Below the pieces are notes generated by a model, which saw only the letters and a program-made list of their open reading frames with translations, did no database searches and was not told the origin of the DNA. DNA of 34,653 nucleotides from Betaproteobacteria bacterium RIFCSPLOWO2_02_64_14 (GTDB taxonomy: Bacteria > Pseudomonadota > Gammaproteobacteria > Burkholderiales > SG8-41). Positions 11,024 to 19,393 of this stretch are shown piece after piece (position 1 is the first letter of the stretch; each line of letters begins with the position of its first letter). Made by a program: the position numbers and the translations under genes. Location of the stretch: assembly GCA_001770325.1 (NCBI GenBank), contig MEQT01000063.1, positions 511 to 35,163 on the forward strand. The letters run 5' to 3'.

Positions 11024-12091
11024 TCATCCTTTTGCCTGGCCCTGCACTGCGCCGATGGCGGCGAACAGGTTGGCGACCTCGCTGCGCCCGATGCCGCGTG
11101 TGATGAAGACGATGCGTGAGCTGCGATCCTCGCTCGGCCATGCCGCCAGCTCGACCGGTGGATGAAAGAGGTGCTGCACACCCTGCACTACCATTGGGCC
11201 GGCTCGCGACTCGACGTTGACGAGTCCTTTCACCCGCAGGAGGTCGGGTCCGCGCAGGGCGGTGAGCACATCCATGCACTGCGTGAAAACCGCCCACGAG
11301 AACGGCCGCTCGAATCTCAGGCAGAACGACGTGATTGCGGTGTCGTGCCTGTGGCCGTGCGCGGGCTCGTCATGATCTCCGCGCTCGCTCTCACGCTCAT
11401 CGGCGCCCAGCCAGCGTGCGATATCCTCGAGTTTGCCCTTGACGTTGCGCAGCCCGACGTCGACCAGGAATGCCAGCTCGATTTCGCCGTTGAGCGCACG
11501 CCTGATCGGCGCCGGGGGGTTCAATTCGCGCAATTTCGCTTCCAGCTCTTCGAGCTTCGCCGCGTCGGCGAGGTCGGATTTCGTGATGACGAGGCGGTCG
11601 GCGAGAGCGGCCTGCTTGACCGGTTCCGGCAGGGTCGCGATCTGCCCCAGACCGTTCACCGCATCGACCAGAGTCACCACGCAATCGAGGCGATACTGAT
11701 CTTCGAGCATGGTGTCGGTCATCAGGGTCTGCATCACCGGCGCCGGATCGGCGAGTCCCGTGGTTTCGATCACGACGCGGTCGAAGTCGATGATCTCGCC
11801 GTTGCGGCGCTTGATGAAGAGATCGCGCATGGTCTCTTCCAGATCGCCGCGCAGCACACAGCACAGGCAGCCGTTGTTGAGCAGCATCATCTGCTCGGAG
11901 GACACCTCCACCAGGTCGTTGTCGATGCCAACTTCGCCGAGCTCGTTGACGATCACGGCGACCCGGTTCATGTCGGGGCGCTTGAGCAGCCGGTTGATGA
12001 GCGTGGTCTTGCCGCTGCCGAGGAAACCCGTCACCACGCTGACGGGAATGCGTCCCGCCAGCGGGTCGCGCGCGGTAAGAGTGCCTAACAT
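11024..12091 (-). CDS. CobW/COG0523-family GTP-binding protein (putative metallochaperone)
   Basis: 355 aa; P-loop GFLGSGKTTLINRL, CLCC motif NGCLCCVLRGDLEETM, VIETTGLADPAPV, NKSD-like TKSDL, His-rich DHDEPAHGHRHD. Confidence 0.94.
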   Translation of the reverse strand: MLGTLTARDPLAGRIPVSVVTGFLGSGKTTLINRLLKRPDMNRVAVIVNELGEVGIDNDLVEVSSEQMMLLNNGCLCCVLRGDLEETMRDLFIKRRNGEIIDFDRVVIETTGLADPAPVMQTLMTDTMLEDQYRLDCVVTLVDAVNGLGQIATLPEPVKQAALADRLVITKSDLADAAKLEELEAKLRELNPPAPIRRALNGEIELAFLVDVGLRNVKGKLEDIARWLGADERESERGDHDEPAHGHRHDTAITSFCLRFERPFSWAVFTQCMDVLTALRGPDLLRVKGLVNVESRAGPMVVQGVQHLFHPPVELAAWPSEDRSSRIVFITRGIGRSEVANLFAAIGAVQGQAKG

Positions 12092-12156
12092 GATGAACCA
12101 CGTGTGCGTTGCCGCCAGAACGGATTGATCACGCGGGTCATCATGTTAGGCACTCT
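12078..12156. repeat. Perfect 19-bp inverted repeat spanning the start of the CobW-like gene
   Basis: AGAGTGCCTAACATGATGA (12078-12096) and its exact reverse complement TCATCATGTTAGGCACTCT (12138-12156), 41-nt spacer. Confidence 0.95.
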
Positions 12157-12184
12157 AAGTCGCGGTTGAACCTCGAGCGTCACG

Positions 12185-13429
12185 TCAGAGGCTCATTTCC
12201 AGGATGTAAAGGCCGCCGGCGAAACGGTCGACGGTGAAGACCAGCCCGCGGTCATCGACGAAGACGTCGTTCAACTGGATCGCCCCGGCTCGCGACATCT
12301 TGGGTGCGCCGGGCACGAAGTAGGCGACTTCCTTCGGTTGGTACGGGTTCGAGGTATCGAACGCGCGCACCCCGCCGTTGAAAAAAGTGCCGAGCACGAT
12401 CGTGTCGGAGCGCCAGGCGCACGGGCCGGGGTAGTTTTCGTGCAGATTGTGCGACCCGAAGCGTCCGCCGCGCTTGCTGAAAGTTTCCACCGGCGGCAGC
12501 GGCAGCGTCGCAATCGGCACCAGGTTGGATTCATTGCGCGCGTCGACGACCCAGGTGAGCTTCGGCCAGTCGATACCGTTGTCCTTGACGCATTCGTCGC
12601 TCACGATGAGCAGGTCCCGGCTCAGCAGCGGCATTACGGTGTGCGTGAAGCCGTTGTAGGGCGGCGAATACTGCAGGTGTCCGACCGCCTTGGGGTGCGC
12701 CTTGTCGCTGATGTCGAGTATCCAGGCGCCCCCGTCGATGTAGGCCACGTAGGCGCGATTCGGCCGGCCCGGGTAAACATTGGTGTTATGCGGCCGATAC
12801 CCGCCGTCGAACTTCGGATGACGGGGCGGCGGCGGCTCCGCATCGCCCTTGCGGGTGCCGGGATACCACCACCGGCCTACTTCGGTCGGTTTCGACGGGT
12901 TGCGCACGTCGATGATGCGGTAGAACTGGTCGTCCTTCTCGTGAGTCGGGGTAAAGTCCGGGGCGCCGCAACTCATATGCACATACTCGCCGTCAACGAA
13001 CCAGACGCAATGCGCGCCGCGCGAACTCGGTCCCGACGCGTCGAAGTGCGCGATGAGCCGGGGTTTCTCCGGCGTGCTGATGTCGAAAAGGTCGAATCCG
13101 GCGGGCTTGAGGCCCCACTTCTTGGTCTGGTACGCCACCGCCATCAGGTCGCCGACCACATCCAGCGAGTTCGAACGCACGTCGCCGTGCGGCAGGTCGG
13201 TTTGCACCACCATCTTCGGGTTGTGCGGATCCGTGACGTCGACGCCGGTGAAGTTCTTGGGCGCGGACTCGTGCGCCATCCAGAAGATGCGCCGGCCGTC
13301 TTTGGTCTTTTGCATGTTGGTGCCCTCGCCCATGCCGCCGAAACCCGACAGCTCGTGCTGCGCCACCAACTTCATGTTCCAGGCGAGCGTCTGCGCCGCC
13401 TGGGATTGCGTGGACATCGTGGTGCTCAT
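12185..13429 (-). CDS. LVIVD-repeat (beta-propeller-like) protein
   Basis: Start at MSTTMSTQSQ (13429), 4-nt overlap with upstream gene; repeats such as DVRNPSKPTEVGRWWYPG, DISDKAHPKAVGHLQYSPPYNGFTHTVMPL, DTSNPYQPKEVAYFVPG. Confidence 0.85.
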   Translation of the reverse strand: MSTTMSTQSQAAQTLAWNMKLVAQHELSGFGGMGEGTNMQKTKDGRRIFWMAHESAPKNFTGVDVTDPHNPKMVVQTDLPHGDVRSNSLDVVGDLMAVAYQTKKWGLKPAGFDLFDISTPEKPRLIAHFDASGPSSRGAHCVWFVDGEYVHMSCGAPDFTPTHEKDDQFYRIIDVRNPSKPTEVGRWWYPGTRKGDAEPPPPRHPKFDGGYRPHNTNVYPGRPNRAYVAYIDGGAWILDISDKAHPKAVGHLQYSPPYNGFTHTVMPLLSRDLLIVSDECVKDNGIDWPKLTWVVDARNESNLVPIATLPLPPVETFSKRGGRFGSHNLHENYPGPCAWRSDTIVLGTFFNGGVRAFDTSNPYQPKEVAYFVPGAPKMSRAGAIQLNDVFVDDRGLVFTVDRFAGGLYILEMSL

Positions 13430-14373
13430 CTCCTGCCTTTCCCTTTCATCTGACGTGATTGATTGCGCGTGATTCCGGCCATGCGTTCGAGCACGGCGCA
13501 GATCGCAGCGGTATCGTCTTTGGCGTGCCCCTGCGCGAGCGCCGCCGAATAGTACGGCTTGCTCGCCTCGAACAGGGGCGTCGGGCATCGCAACTTCGCC
13601 GCGAACGCGCCGATGATGTCGATATCCTTCTGGTAGATCTCGCACTTCATGTGCGCGTCGGAGTAGTCGTTCGCGACCATCAGCGGCCCGCGCACTTCGA
13701 ACATGCGCGAAGTCCCGGCGCCGTCGCGGATCACCTTGTACAGCAGCGCCAGATCGAGCCCCGACTTCAGTCCCAGCACGATCGCTTCGGCGGCAGCGAG
13801 ATTATGAATTGTCACCAGCAGATTGGCTACGAATTTCAGTTTCGTGCCGTTTCCGAACGGCCCGCAATAGTGCATGCTGCGCGAGAATCCGTTTAGGATA
13901 TCGGCACACCGTCTCACGGCATCGCGCTCGCCGCTCGCATAGACCGAAATATCCTTGGCCGCCGCCTGCGCCCCGGTGCCGCTGATCGGGCAGTCGAGCA
14001 CGGTGACGCCGTGCGCGGCGCAACTATCGCGCAGCGCGATCTTGGTCTCCAGCGGCATGGTGCTGGTTTCGATCACCACGGTGCCACGCCGCGCCCGTCC
14101 TGCAATCCCGTCGCGGCCGAAAAACGCGGCTTCGCAGGCTTTGATGCTCGGCAGGGACGTTACGATCGTCCTGCATCGGGTCGCAACCGCCGCCCCAGAC
14201 CTGGCGCTACGTCCGCCATGGCGTGCGAACTGTGCCGCGCGCCGCCGATCCGGGTCGAAGCCGACCACGTCAAAGCCCGCTTCAAGGAGGTGCTTCGCAA
14301 ATGCGCCGCCCATGATGCCCAGACCGATCTGCCCGACCGGCTCCGGTCTGCTGCGGGAGTCCCCTCTGCTCAT
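13426..14373 (-). CDS. NAD(P)-dependent oxidoreductase, 3-hydroxyisobutyrate dehydrogenase / 6PGDH-like family
   Basis: 315 aa; GQIGLGIMGGAFAKHLLEAGFDVVGFD, CPISGTGAQA, GNGTKLKFVANLLVTIHNLAAAEA. Confidence 0.92.
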   Translation of the reverse strand: MSRGDSRSRPEPVGQIGLGIMGGAFAKHLLEAGFDVVGFDPDRRRAAQFARHGGRSARSGAAVATRCRTIVTSLPSIKACEAAFFGRDGIAGRARRGTVVIETSTMPLETKIALRDSCAAHGVTVLDCPISGTGAQAAAKDISVYASGERDAVRRCADILNGFSRSMHYCGPFGNGTKLKFVANLLVTIHNLAAAEAIVLGLKSGLDLALLYKVIRDGAGTSRMFEVRGPLMVANDYSDAHMKCEIYQKDIDIIGAFAAKLRCPTPLFEASKPYYSAALAQGHAKDDTAAICAVLERMAGITRNQSRQMKGKGRR

Positions 14374-14422
14374 ATTTGTGTGGGATGCATTTCGTCAGGG
14401 AATCATCGTGCGGTGCTTGCGA

Positions 14423-15265
14423 TCAGTTCGCCTTGTTGTTAATGCGTGCCTGCTCGCGCTCCTCCGCGGTCATGCCGTCTATCCGCTGTTCCAGGTACGG
14501 CGTCGAGCAGACGAGCGCATAGCGGACGCAGGGCGCCGCCGGCTTCAGGCGGTAACGCATCCCTTTCGGTATTTCGATTACGTCACCGGCGCTCACCGTT
14601 TTCGCTTCGCGACCTACCCGGGCACGCATGCTCCCGCCGATCATGTAGATGAAGGTTTCCCGTGCACTCGCGCATTCGGGCTCGTCATAGCCGCCGGGAA
14701 CGTCGAACAGCCCGAAGGCAAGCCGCTCGCCCTCGATCCAGGACACGCGGCGCGCCGACACCTGGGGCGCATCGAGCGCGTCGAGCAGCGGGTAATAGCA
14801 GACGTTCAATCCCTCGACGATCATGCGCGAGGCGCCGTCCTGCTTCGATCGCGACAGCGTGCCGCTCGTGTGCAGCCGGTTGATTTCGTCCACGGTCCAG
14901 GCCTTGTCCGGCACCGCCTGGTCTGCTGCAAGTCCCACCACTGTCCAGGTCTTGTCCTTGATGTACAGATACGAGCAGTCTGCTTCCTCGGTCGCTTTCA
15001 TCGAATGGCGCGCGTAGGCAGGCGCGTGCACGAATGTGCCGGGCGGCGCTATCCGGCGGTCCTTGCCGACAATCGCGTTCAACGCGCCGCACACCGGGAA
15101 GATCAGCAACTCGTTCGGATGATAATGGAGTTCCGAGCCCGTGCCGGCGACCTTGTGCACCAGACAGAAATACAGGTACTGGCCTTCGATCACCGGCCCC
15201 CTGCCGGTCGAGAGATCGGGGGTAAGCGCTTTGCTCTCCAGCGCTTCGAAACGGTGAAACGGCAT
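14423..15265 (-). CDS. Cupin-domain protein (bicupin)
   Basis: From MPFHRFEALESK (15265); first cupin GTGSELHYHPNELLIFPVCGALNAIVGKDRRIAPPGTFVHAPAYARHS, second cupin ETFIYMIGGSMRARVGREAKTVSAGDVIEIPKGMRYRL. Confidence 0.85.
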   Translation of the reverse strand: MPFHRFEALESKALTPDLSTGRGPVIEGQYLYFCLVHKVAGTGSELHYHPNELLIFPVCGALNAIVGKDRRIAPPGTFVHAPAYARHSMKATEEADCSYLYIKDKTWTVVGLAADQAVPDKAWTVDEINRLHTSGTLSRSKQDGASRMIVEGLNVCYYPLLDALDAPQVSARRVSWIEGERLAFGLFDVPGGYDEPECASARETFIYMIGGSMRARVGREAKTVSAGDVIEIPKGMRYRLKPAAPCVRYALVCSTPYLEQRIDGMTAEEREQARINNKAN

Positions 15266-15476
15266 TCCGTGGTTCCTGTTGCAGAACGTGGGTTCGATAT
15301 CGAGGTGTGGCCGGCGCGATAATTTATCATGCGCGTGCCGCCAAAACAATTTTAGATCGGCCCCGGGGATTTCATCGGCTGCCCGTGCAACGGCATTGCG
15401 CACGAGATGATCAATGACGGCAGCGAGCCGTAACGGCGCGAAGCCGCCGCCTCGCCGCGGGCTCCGGGCACCCCTG

Positions 15477-16535
15477 CTAGCCGCCGAGATTGGCCGGGGA
15501 TTGCGGAATCTCGCCCTGCTCGACCCGGGTCACGATCTCGGTCAACTTCTCGTGGGCCGGCGCCGCGACGCCGACGAACCTGCCTTTCTCGGCGATGAAT
15601 CCGTTCATGAACTGTATTTCGGTGCGCCGGCCCTTGCGCATGTCCTGCGCCATCGACGGGCGCTGGATGCCGGCCCGCGGATTCGAGGCCGCGCGGGACA
15701 TCATCAGGTTTTCGATCTCCACCAGGGCGTCCTGGTTGCCCTCGCTGGCAAGCGCGAGGCGTTCCGGCGCGAGCTTGCCCAGATTCACGAGCTGATAGCC
15801 GAGCGCCTGGCCGACGCGTACCGCTTCGCCGCCGAGCTTGATCGAAAAACACCGGATCGCATCGTTGCGATCGCATTCCTTGCCGCTCAGGCCGGTGGAC
15901 GCCGACACGCCGTTGCGCATGCCGTTCTGGCACAGCTTGGTCCAGCGCTCGCCCCACAGATTGGTCGTCGCCTTCGCGCTGTCGATCGCGGAGAACATGG
16001 ACACGAGTTCCTCGACGCGTTTCGTGACCACGCCGTGCACTTCGCCCACGCGAAACACCGTATGCTTGTCGCCGCCCTTCTCGACCATGCGGCGTATCCG
16101 GCCCGGCTCGTAGAGTTCAACCGAGATGAGCGACGAGACGACTCCCAGCGTCTTGCCCCAACCGACGATACCCGCGATCCTTTCCTCATTGATGCAGTTT
16201 TGCAGCGACACCACGTAGCCATCGGACGCGAGATAAGGCCGTATCATCATCGTTGCCCACTCGGTATCGTAGGACTTGACCGCCACGAACGCGATATCGA
16301 CAGGCTTCTGCTTCGAGAGCGACTGCAGCTCGGTGATATGCATGGTTTTCGCCTGCGTCACCGTGAATTTTTCCTCCGGCGTGATGCCGTCGAGCTCCAG
16401 CCCGCGGGCCCGTATGGTCTCGATATGCTCGGGCCACATGTCGATCAAGGTCACATCGTGGCCCTGATGCGCGAGATGGCCGCCGACATAGCCGCCGAGC
16501 GCTCCCGTGCCTACCACCGCAATTCTTTTCCGCAT
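15477..16535 (-). CDS. Ketopantoate reductase family protein (PanE/ApbA-like)
   Basis: From MRKRIAVVGTGALGGYVGGHLAHQGHDVTLID; VKSYDTEWA, C-terminal ApbA-like domain with KLCQNGMRNGVSASTG. Confidence 0.87.
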   Translation of the reverse strand: MRKRIAVVGTGALGGYVGGHLAHQGHDVTLIDMWPEHIETIRARGLELDGITPEEKFTVTQAKTMHITELQSLSKQKPVDIAFVAVKSYDTEWATMMIRPYLASDGYVVSLQNCINEERIAGIVGWGKTLGVVSSLISVELYEPGRIRRMVEKGGDKHTVFRVGEVHGVVTKRVEELVSMFSAIDSAKATTNLWGERWTKLCQNGMRNGVSASTGLSGKECDRNDAIRCFSIKLGGEAVRVGQALGYQLVNLGKLAPERLALASEGNQDALVEIENLMMSRAASNPRAGIQRPSMAQDMRKGRRTEIQFMNGFIAEKGRFVGVAAPAHEKLTEIVTRVEQGEIPQSPANLGG

Positions 16536-16766
16536 GTGTTCCCTCCCCCGCAGGTTCATGCATGCCAATCCGCCCGCGCTCCCGATTCCCGCGCTGGTTT
16601 CGCGCCGCGTTCCGACTCTTCGCGCACCCATGATACACGTTCGGCTTGGCGGTTCTGGGGCCAGCCGTTACAATATGCACCAGAAATCCCCGAACTCCGC
16701 AGCATTCCCTTTGCCCTGTACCTGTCTCCGGGATCGCGTGCTCCCGGCCCATTGCGAGGAAGTCGA

Positions 16767-17840
16767 GTGAAACCCGTGGAAGTCGCAGTCATTGGCACCG
16801 GCTGGTGCGGCGGTATTCGTGCCCAGACGTGCGCCGGTCACGCGCTGGTGCGAGGCCTGCATATCGCCGAAACGCGTCCTGAACGCCTGGCCGAGGTCGC
16901 GAAGGCCACCCGCCCACGCACCGCCACCGCGGATTACCGCGAACTGCTCAAGATCCAGGAAATCGAGGCGGTCTATATCTCGGCTACGCCGGAGAGCACG
17001 CACTATCCGATGGCACGCGACAGCCTGCTTGCCGGAAAGCACGTGTTCCTCGAAAAGCCGATCGCGATTGAACTGCATGAGGCCGACGACCTGATCGCAA
17101 TTGCGAACCGCAGCGGTCTCAAGTTCACGATCGGCTACTCGCAACGCTTCAATCCCAAGCATGCATTCGTCAAGAAGTCGATCACCGAGGGCACGATCGG
17201 CCGGCCGGTCAGCGCGCTGGTGAGCCGGCATATCACGCGCGGCCTCGGCAAAAAGATCACCGGACGCAGCAAGCTGTCTCCGGCTGCCATGGAAGCGACC
17301 CACGATCTCGATTTCGTCCTGTGGTGCCTGGAACCGGCCAAACCGGTGCGGGTGTATTCCCAGGTGAATTACGGAGCCATGCGCGAGGCGACCGGGGGCG
17401 ACATTCCCGACAACCAGTGGATCATGGTGACCATGGATAACGGGATCTCGTTCGTTGTCGGCGGCGGTTGGAGTCTGCCTCCCGGCTATCCGAATTTCTC
17501 GACGACGTGGATCGAGATGATCGGCACCGAGGGCGCGCTGCTGGTGGACGACAGCCATCGCGACGTGGTGCTGAATACCATGAAGGACGGCATGCGCCTG
17601 CCGATGTCGTCCATGCCGGGTGAGTTCATCGATCATGCCTACGCGGGACCGATGGAGCGGGAAACCATCCATTTCCTGGAAGCGGTCGCCTGCGACCGGC
17701 CGGTCCTGGTCACGCCCGAGCAGGCGCGGCAGGTGATGGAACTCTATATCGCCGCCGACCTCTCCGCCGAACGCAACGAACCGGTCACCCTGCCCCTGCC
17801 AGAATCCCGTCCTGCGCTCGCCGCCGGCGCCGCGCGCTGA
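16767..17840 (+). CDS. Gfo/Idh/MocA family oxidoreductase
   Basis: GTG start at 16767 preceded by GAGGA; VEVAVIGTGWCGGIRAQ, VYISATPESTHYPMARDSLLAGKHVFLEKPIAIELHEAD. The 808-aa ORF extends upstream artefactually. Confidence 0.92.
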   Translation: MKPVEVAVIGTGWCGGIRAQTCAGHALVRGLHIAETRPERLAEVAKATRPRTATADYRELLKIQEIEAVYISATPESTHYPMARDSLLAGKHVFLEKPIAIELHEADDLIAIANRSGLKFTIGYSQRFNPKHAFVKKSITEGTIGRPVSALVSRHITRGLGKKITGRSKLSPAAMEATHDLDFVLWCLEPAKPVRVYSQVNYGAMREATGGDIPDNQWIMVTMDNGISFVVGGGWSLPPGYPNFSTTWIEMIGTEGALLVDDSHRDVVLNTMKDGMRLPMSSMPGEFIDHAYAGPMERETIHFLEAVACDRPVLVTPEQARQVMELYIAADLSAERNEPVTLPLPESRPALAAGAAR

Positions 17841-17853
17841 CAAGCAACAATAT

Positions 17854-18972
17854 ATGACAAGAAAACAGCCCAAGAAGATCGGCCTCGCGATCGTCGGCGC
17901 CGGGCGGGTCGGCCTGATCCGCGCCGAGCTTGCCGCGCGCCATCCCGAGGTCGGCTGGATCGGCCTCGCCGAAAGGAACCCGGAACGCGGCGAGATCGTG
18001 CGCGAAAAATGCGGCGCCGAGTTCGTCACCACCGATTTTCGCGAGCTATTGAGCCGCCCTGAAGTCAATGCGGTGGTGGTTTCGACCGACGAGCATCTGC
18101 ATGTCGATTCCGTGCTGTTCGCCGCTGAGCGCAAGCTGCCGATGCTGATCGAAAAACCGCTTGCGACTGACCTCGCCGAGTCGGCGGCGACGCTCGCCGC
18201 GATCCAGAAATCCGGCGTCGATGCCGTGATCGGCTATACCCAGCGTTTCCGCCGGCGCTGGCTCGTCGCCAAGGAAAAAGTCCGCGCGGGCGCGCTCGGT
18301 GAAGTCACCATGGTGACCTCGCGCGCGTTCATGAACCGGCTGGTCGCCATCGACAATTACCAACGCAGCGACAATCCCGCGGAAATCTCGCCGATGGTGA
18401 TCTCCGGGACGCACGCGCTCGACGTGGTGATGTGGCTGATGGAAGGGAAAACGCCGGTCGAGGTTTACGCGCGCTCGGTGAACAAGGCGCTGGGGCCGGC
18501 CTGGAAGGGCATCGACGGCACCGGCTACACCATCACTTTCGACGACGGCGCCATCTATCATGGCGTGATCAACTGGGGCTTGCCCGAGATCTGGCCAGGC
18601 GCGGTCTACAGTCTCGAGATCGGCGCGGTCGGAACCGAGGGCGTGCTCACCATCGACGATACCCACCGCGACATCGTGCTCGCCACCAACCTGATCCAGA
18701 CTGAAGGTTACGCACCCGACAAGCGCCGGCACGTCGACTTCCTGACCAGCTACCCCGTTGGCGACATGGCGCTGGGTGAATTACGCGGCCCGATGCGCGA
18801 GGAAACGAATTCGTGGCTCAATCGCATCTCGCTGGGCGTGCCGACCCAGCACGCGACCGCGGCCGAGGGGCACAATCGCCTGATGCTGACCAAGGCAATC
18901 GATCTGTCCGCCCGCCTGAAGCGTCCGGTCAAGCTCCCCATTTCGCCGGAAGATGAGAAACAGACGGCGTGA
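17854..18972 (+). CDS. Gfo/Idh/MocA family oxidoreductase (tandem paralogue)
   Basis: 372 aa; IGLAIVGAGRVGLIRAELAARHPEVGWIGLAE, PMLIEKPLATDLAESAATL, GYTQRFRRRW. Confidence 0.93.
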   Translation: MTRKQPKKIGLAIVGAGRVGLIRAELAARHPEVGWIGLAERNPERGEIVREKCGAEFVTTDFRELLSRPEVNAVVVSTDEHLHVDSVLFAAERKLPMLIEKPLATDLAESAATLAAIQKSGVDAVIGYTQRFRRRWLVAKEKVRAGALGEVTMVTSRAFMNRLVAIDNYQRSDNPAEISPMVISGTHALDVVMWLMEGKTPVEVYARSVNKALGPAWKGIDGTGYTITFDDGAIYHGVINWGLPEIWPGAVYSLEIGAVGTEGVLTIDDTHRDIVLATNLIQTEGYAPDKRRHVDFLTSYPVGDMALGELRGPMREETNSWLNRISLGVPTQHATAAEGHNRLMLTKAIDLSARLKRPVKLPISPEDEKQTA

Positions 18973-19355
18973 CCGACATTACCGCACGCCAGCTTCAGAC
19001 CAAGATCAGCGATCTCTGGGGACAACCCGTCATCGTCGACAACCGGGCGGGCGCTTCCGGCAACATCGCGCTCGAGCTCGCGGCGAGATCCGCACCGGAC
19101 GGCTATACCCTGTTCGTCGGCAACGTGTCCACCAACGCGATCAACGAGACCACGTTCAAGTCGCTCAAGGTCAAGCCCTCACGCGATCTGACCGGGGTGA
19201 AAATCATGTTAAGCCCCGAGATGAAGGCCTCACTCTCGAAGGTTTTCATGTCGGTGGTGGTCAACAAGTCCCCGGAGGAATTCCAGCAGTTCGTGCTGAA
19301 AGAGATCAAGGACTGGGGAAAGATCGTCGTCGAGAACAACATCAAGGTCGAATGA
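18969..19355 (+). pseudogene. Internally deleted TctC/Bug-type solute-binding protein remnant
   Basis: 128 aa; N-part LQTKISDLWGQPVIVDNRAGASGNIALELAARSAPDGYTLFVGN fused to a TctC-like extreme C-terminus SPEEFQQFVLKEIKDWGKIVVENNIKVE; no signal peptide, middle of the fold missing. Confidence 0.75.
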
Positions 19356-19378
19356 AGGACGCATATCGCGTCCTTCAT
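19352..19378. other. Perfect 11-bp stem-loop between the TctC remnant and the second CocE-like gene
   Basis: ATGAAGGACGC-ATATC-GCGTCCTTCAT. Confidence 0.8.
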
Positions 19379-19393
19379 AAATGATGAGAAATC

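Noticed and set aside
12338-13453. 371-aa plus-strand ORF
   Set aside because: Antisense shadow of the LVIVD-repeat gene.
15414-16766. N-terminal half of the 808-aa ORF
   Set aside because: Antisense to the KPR-like gene; the real Gfo/Idh start is the GTG at 16767 with an RBS.
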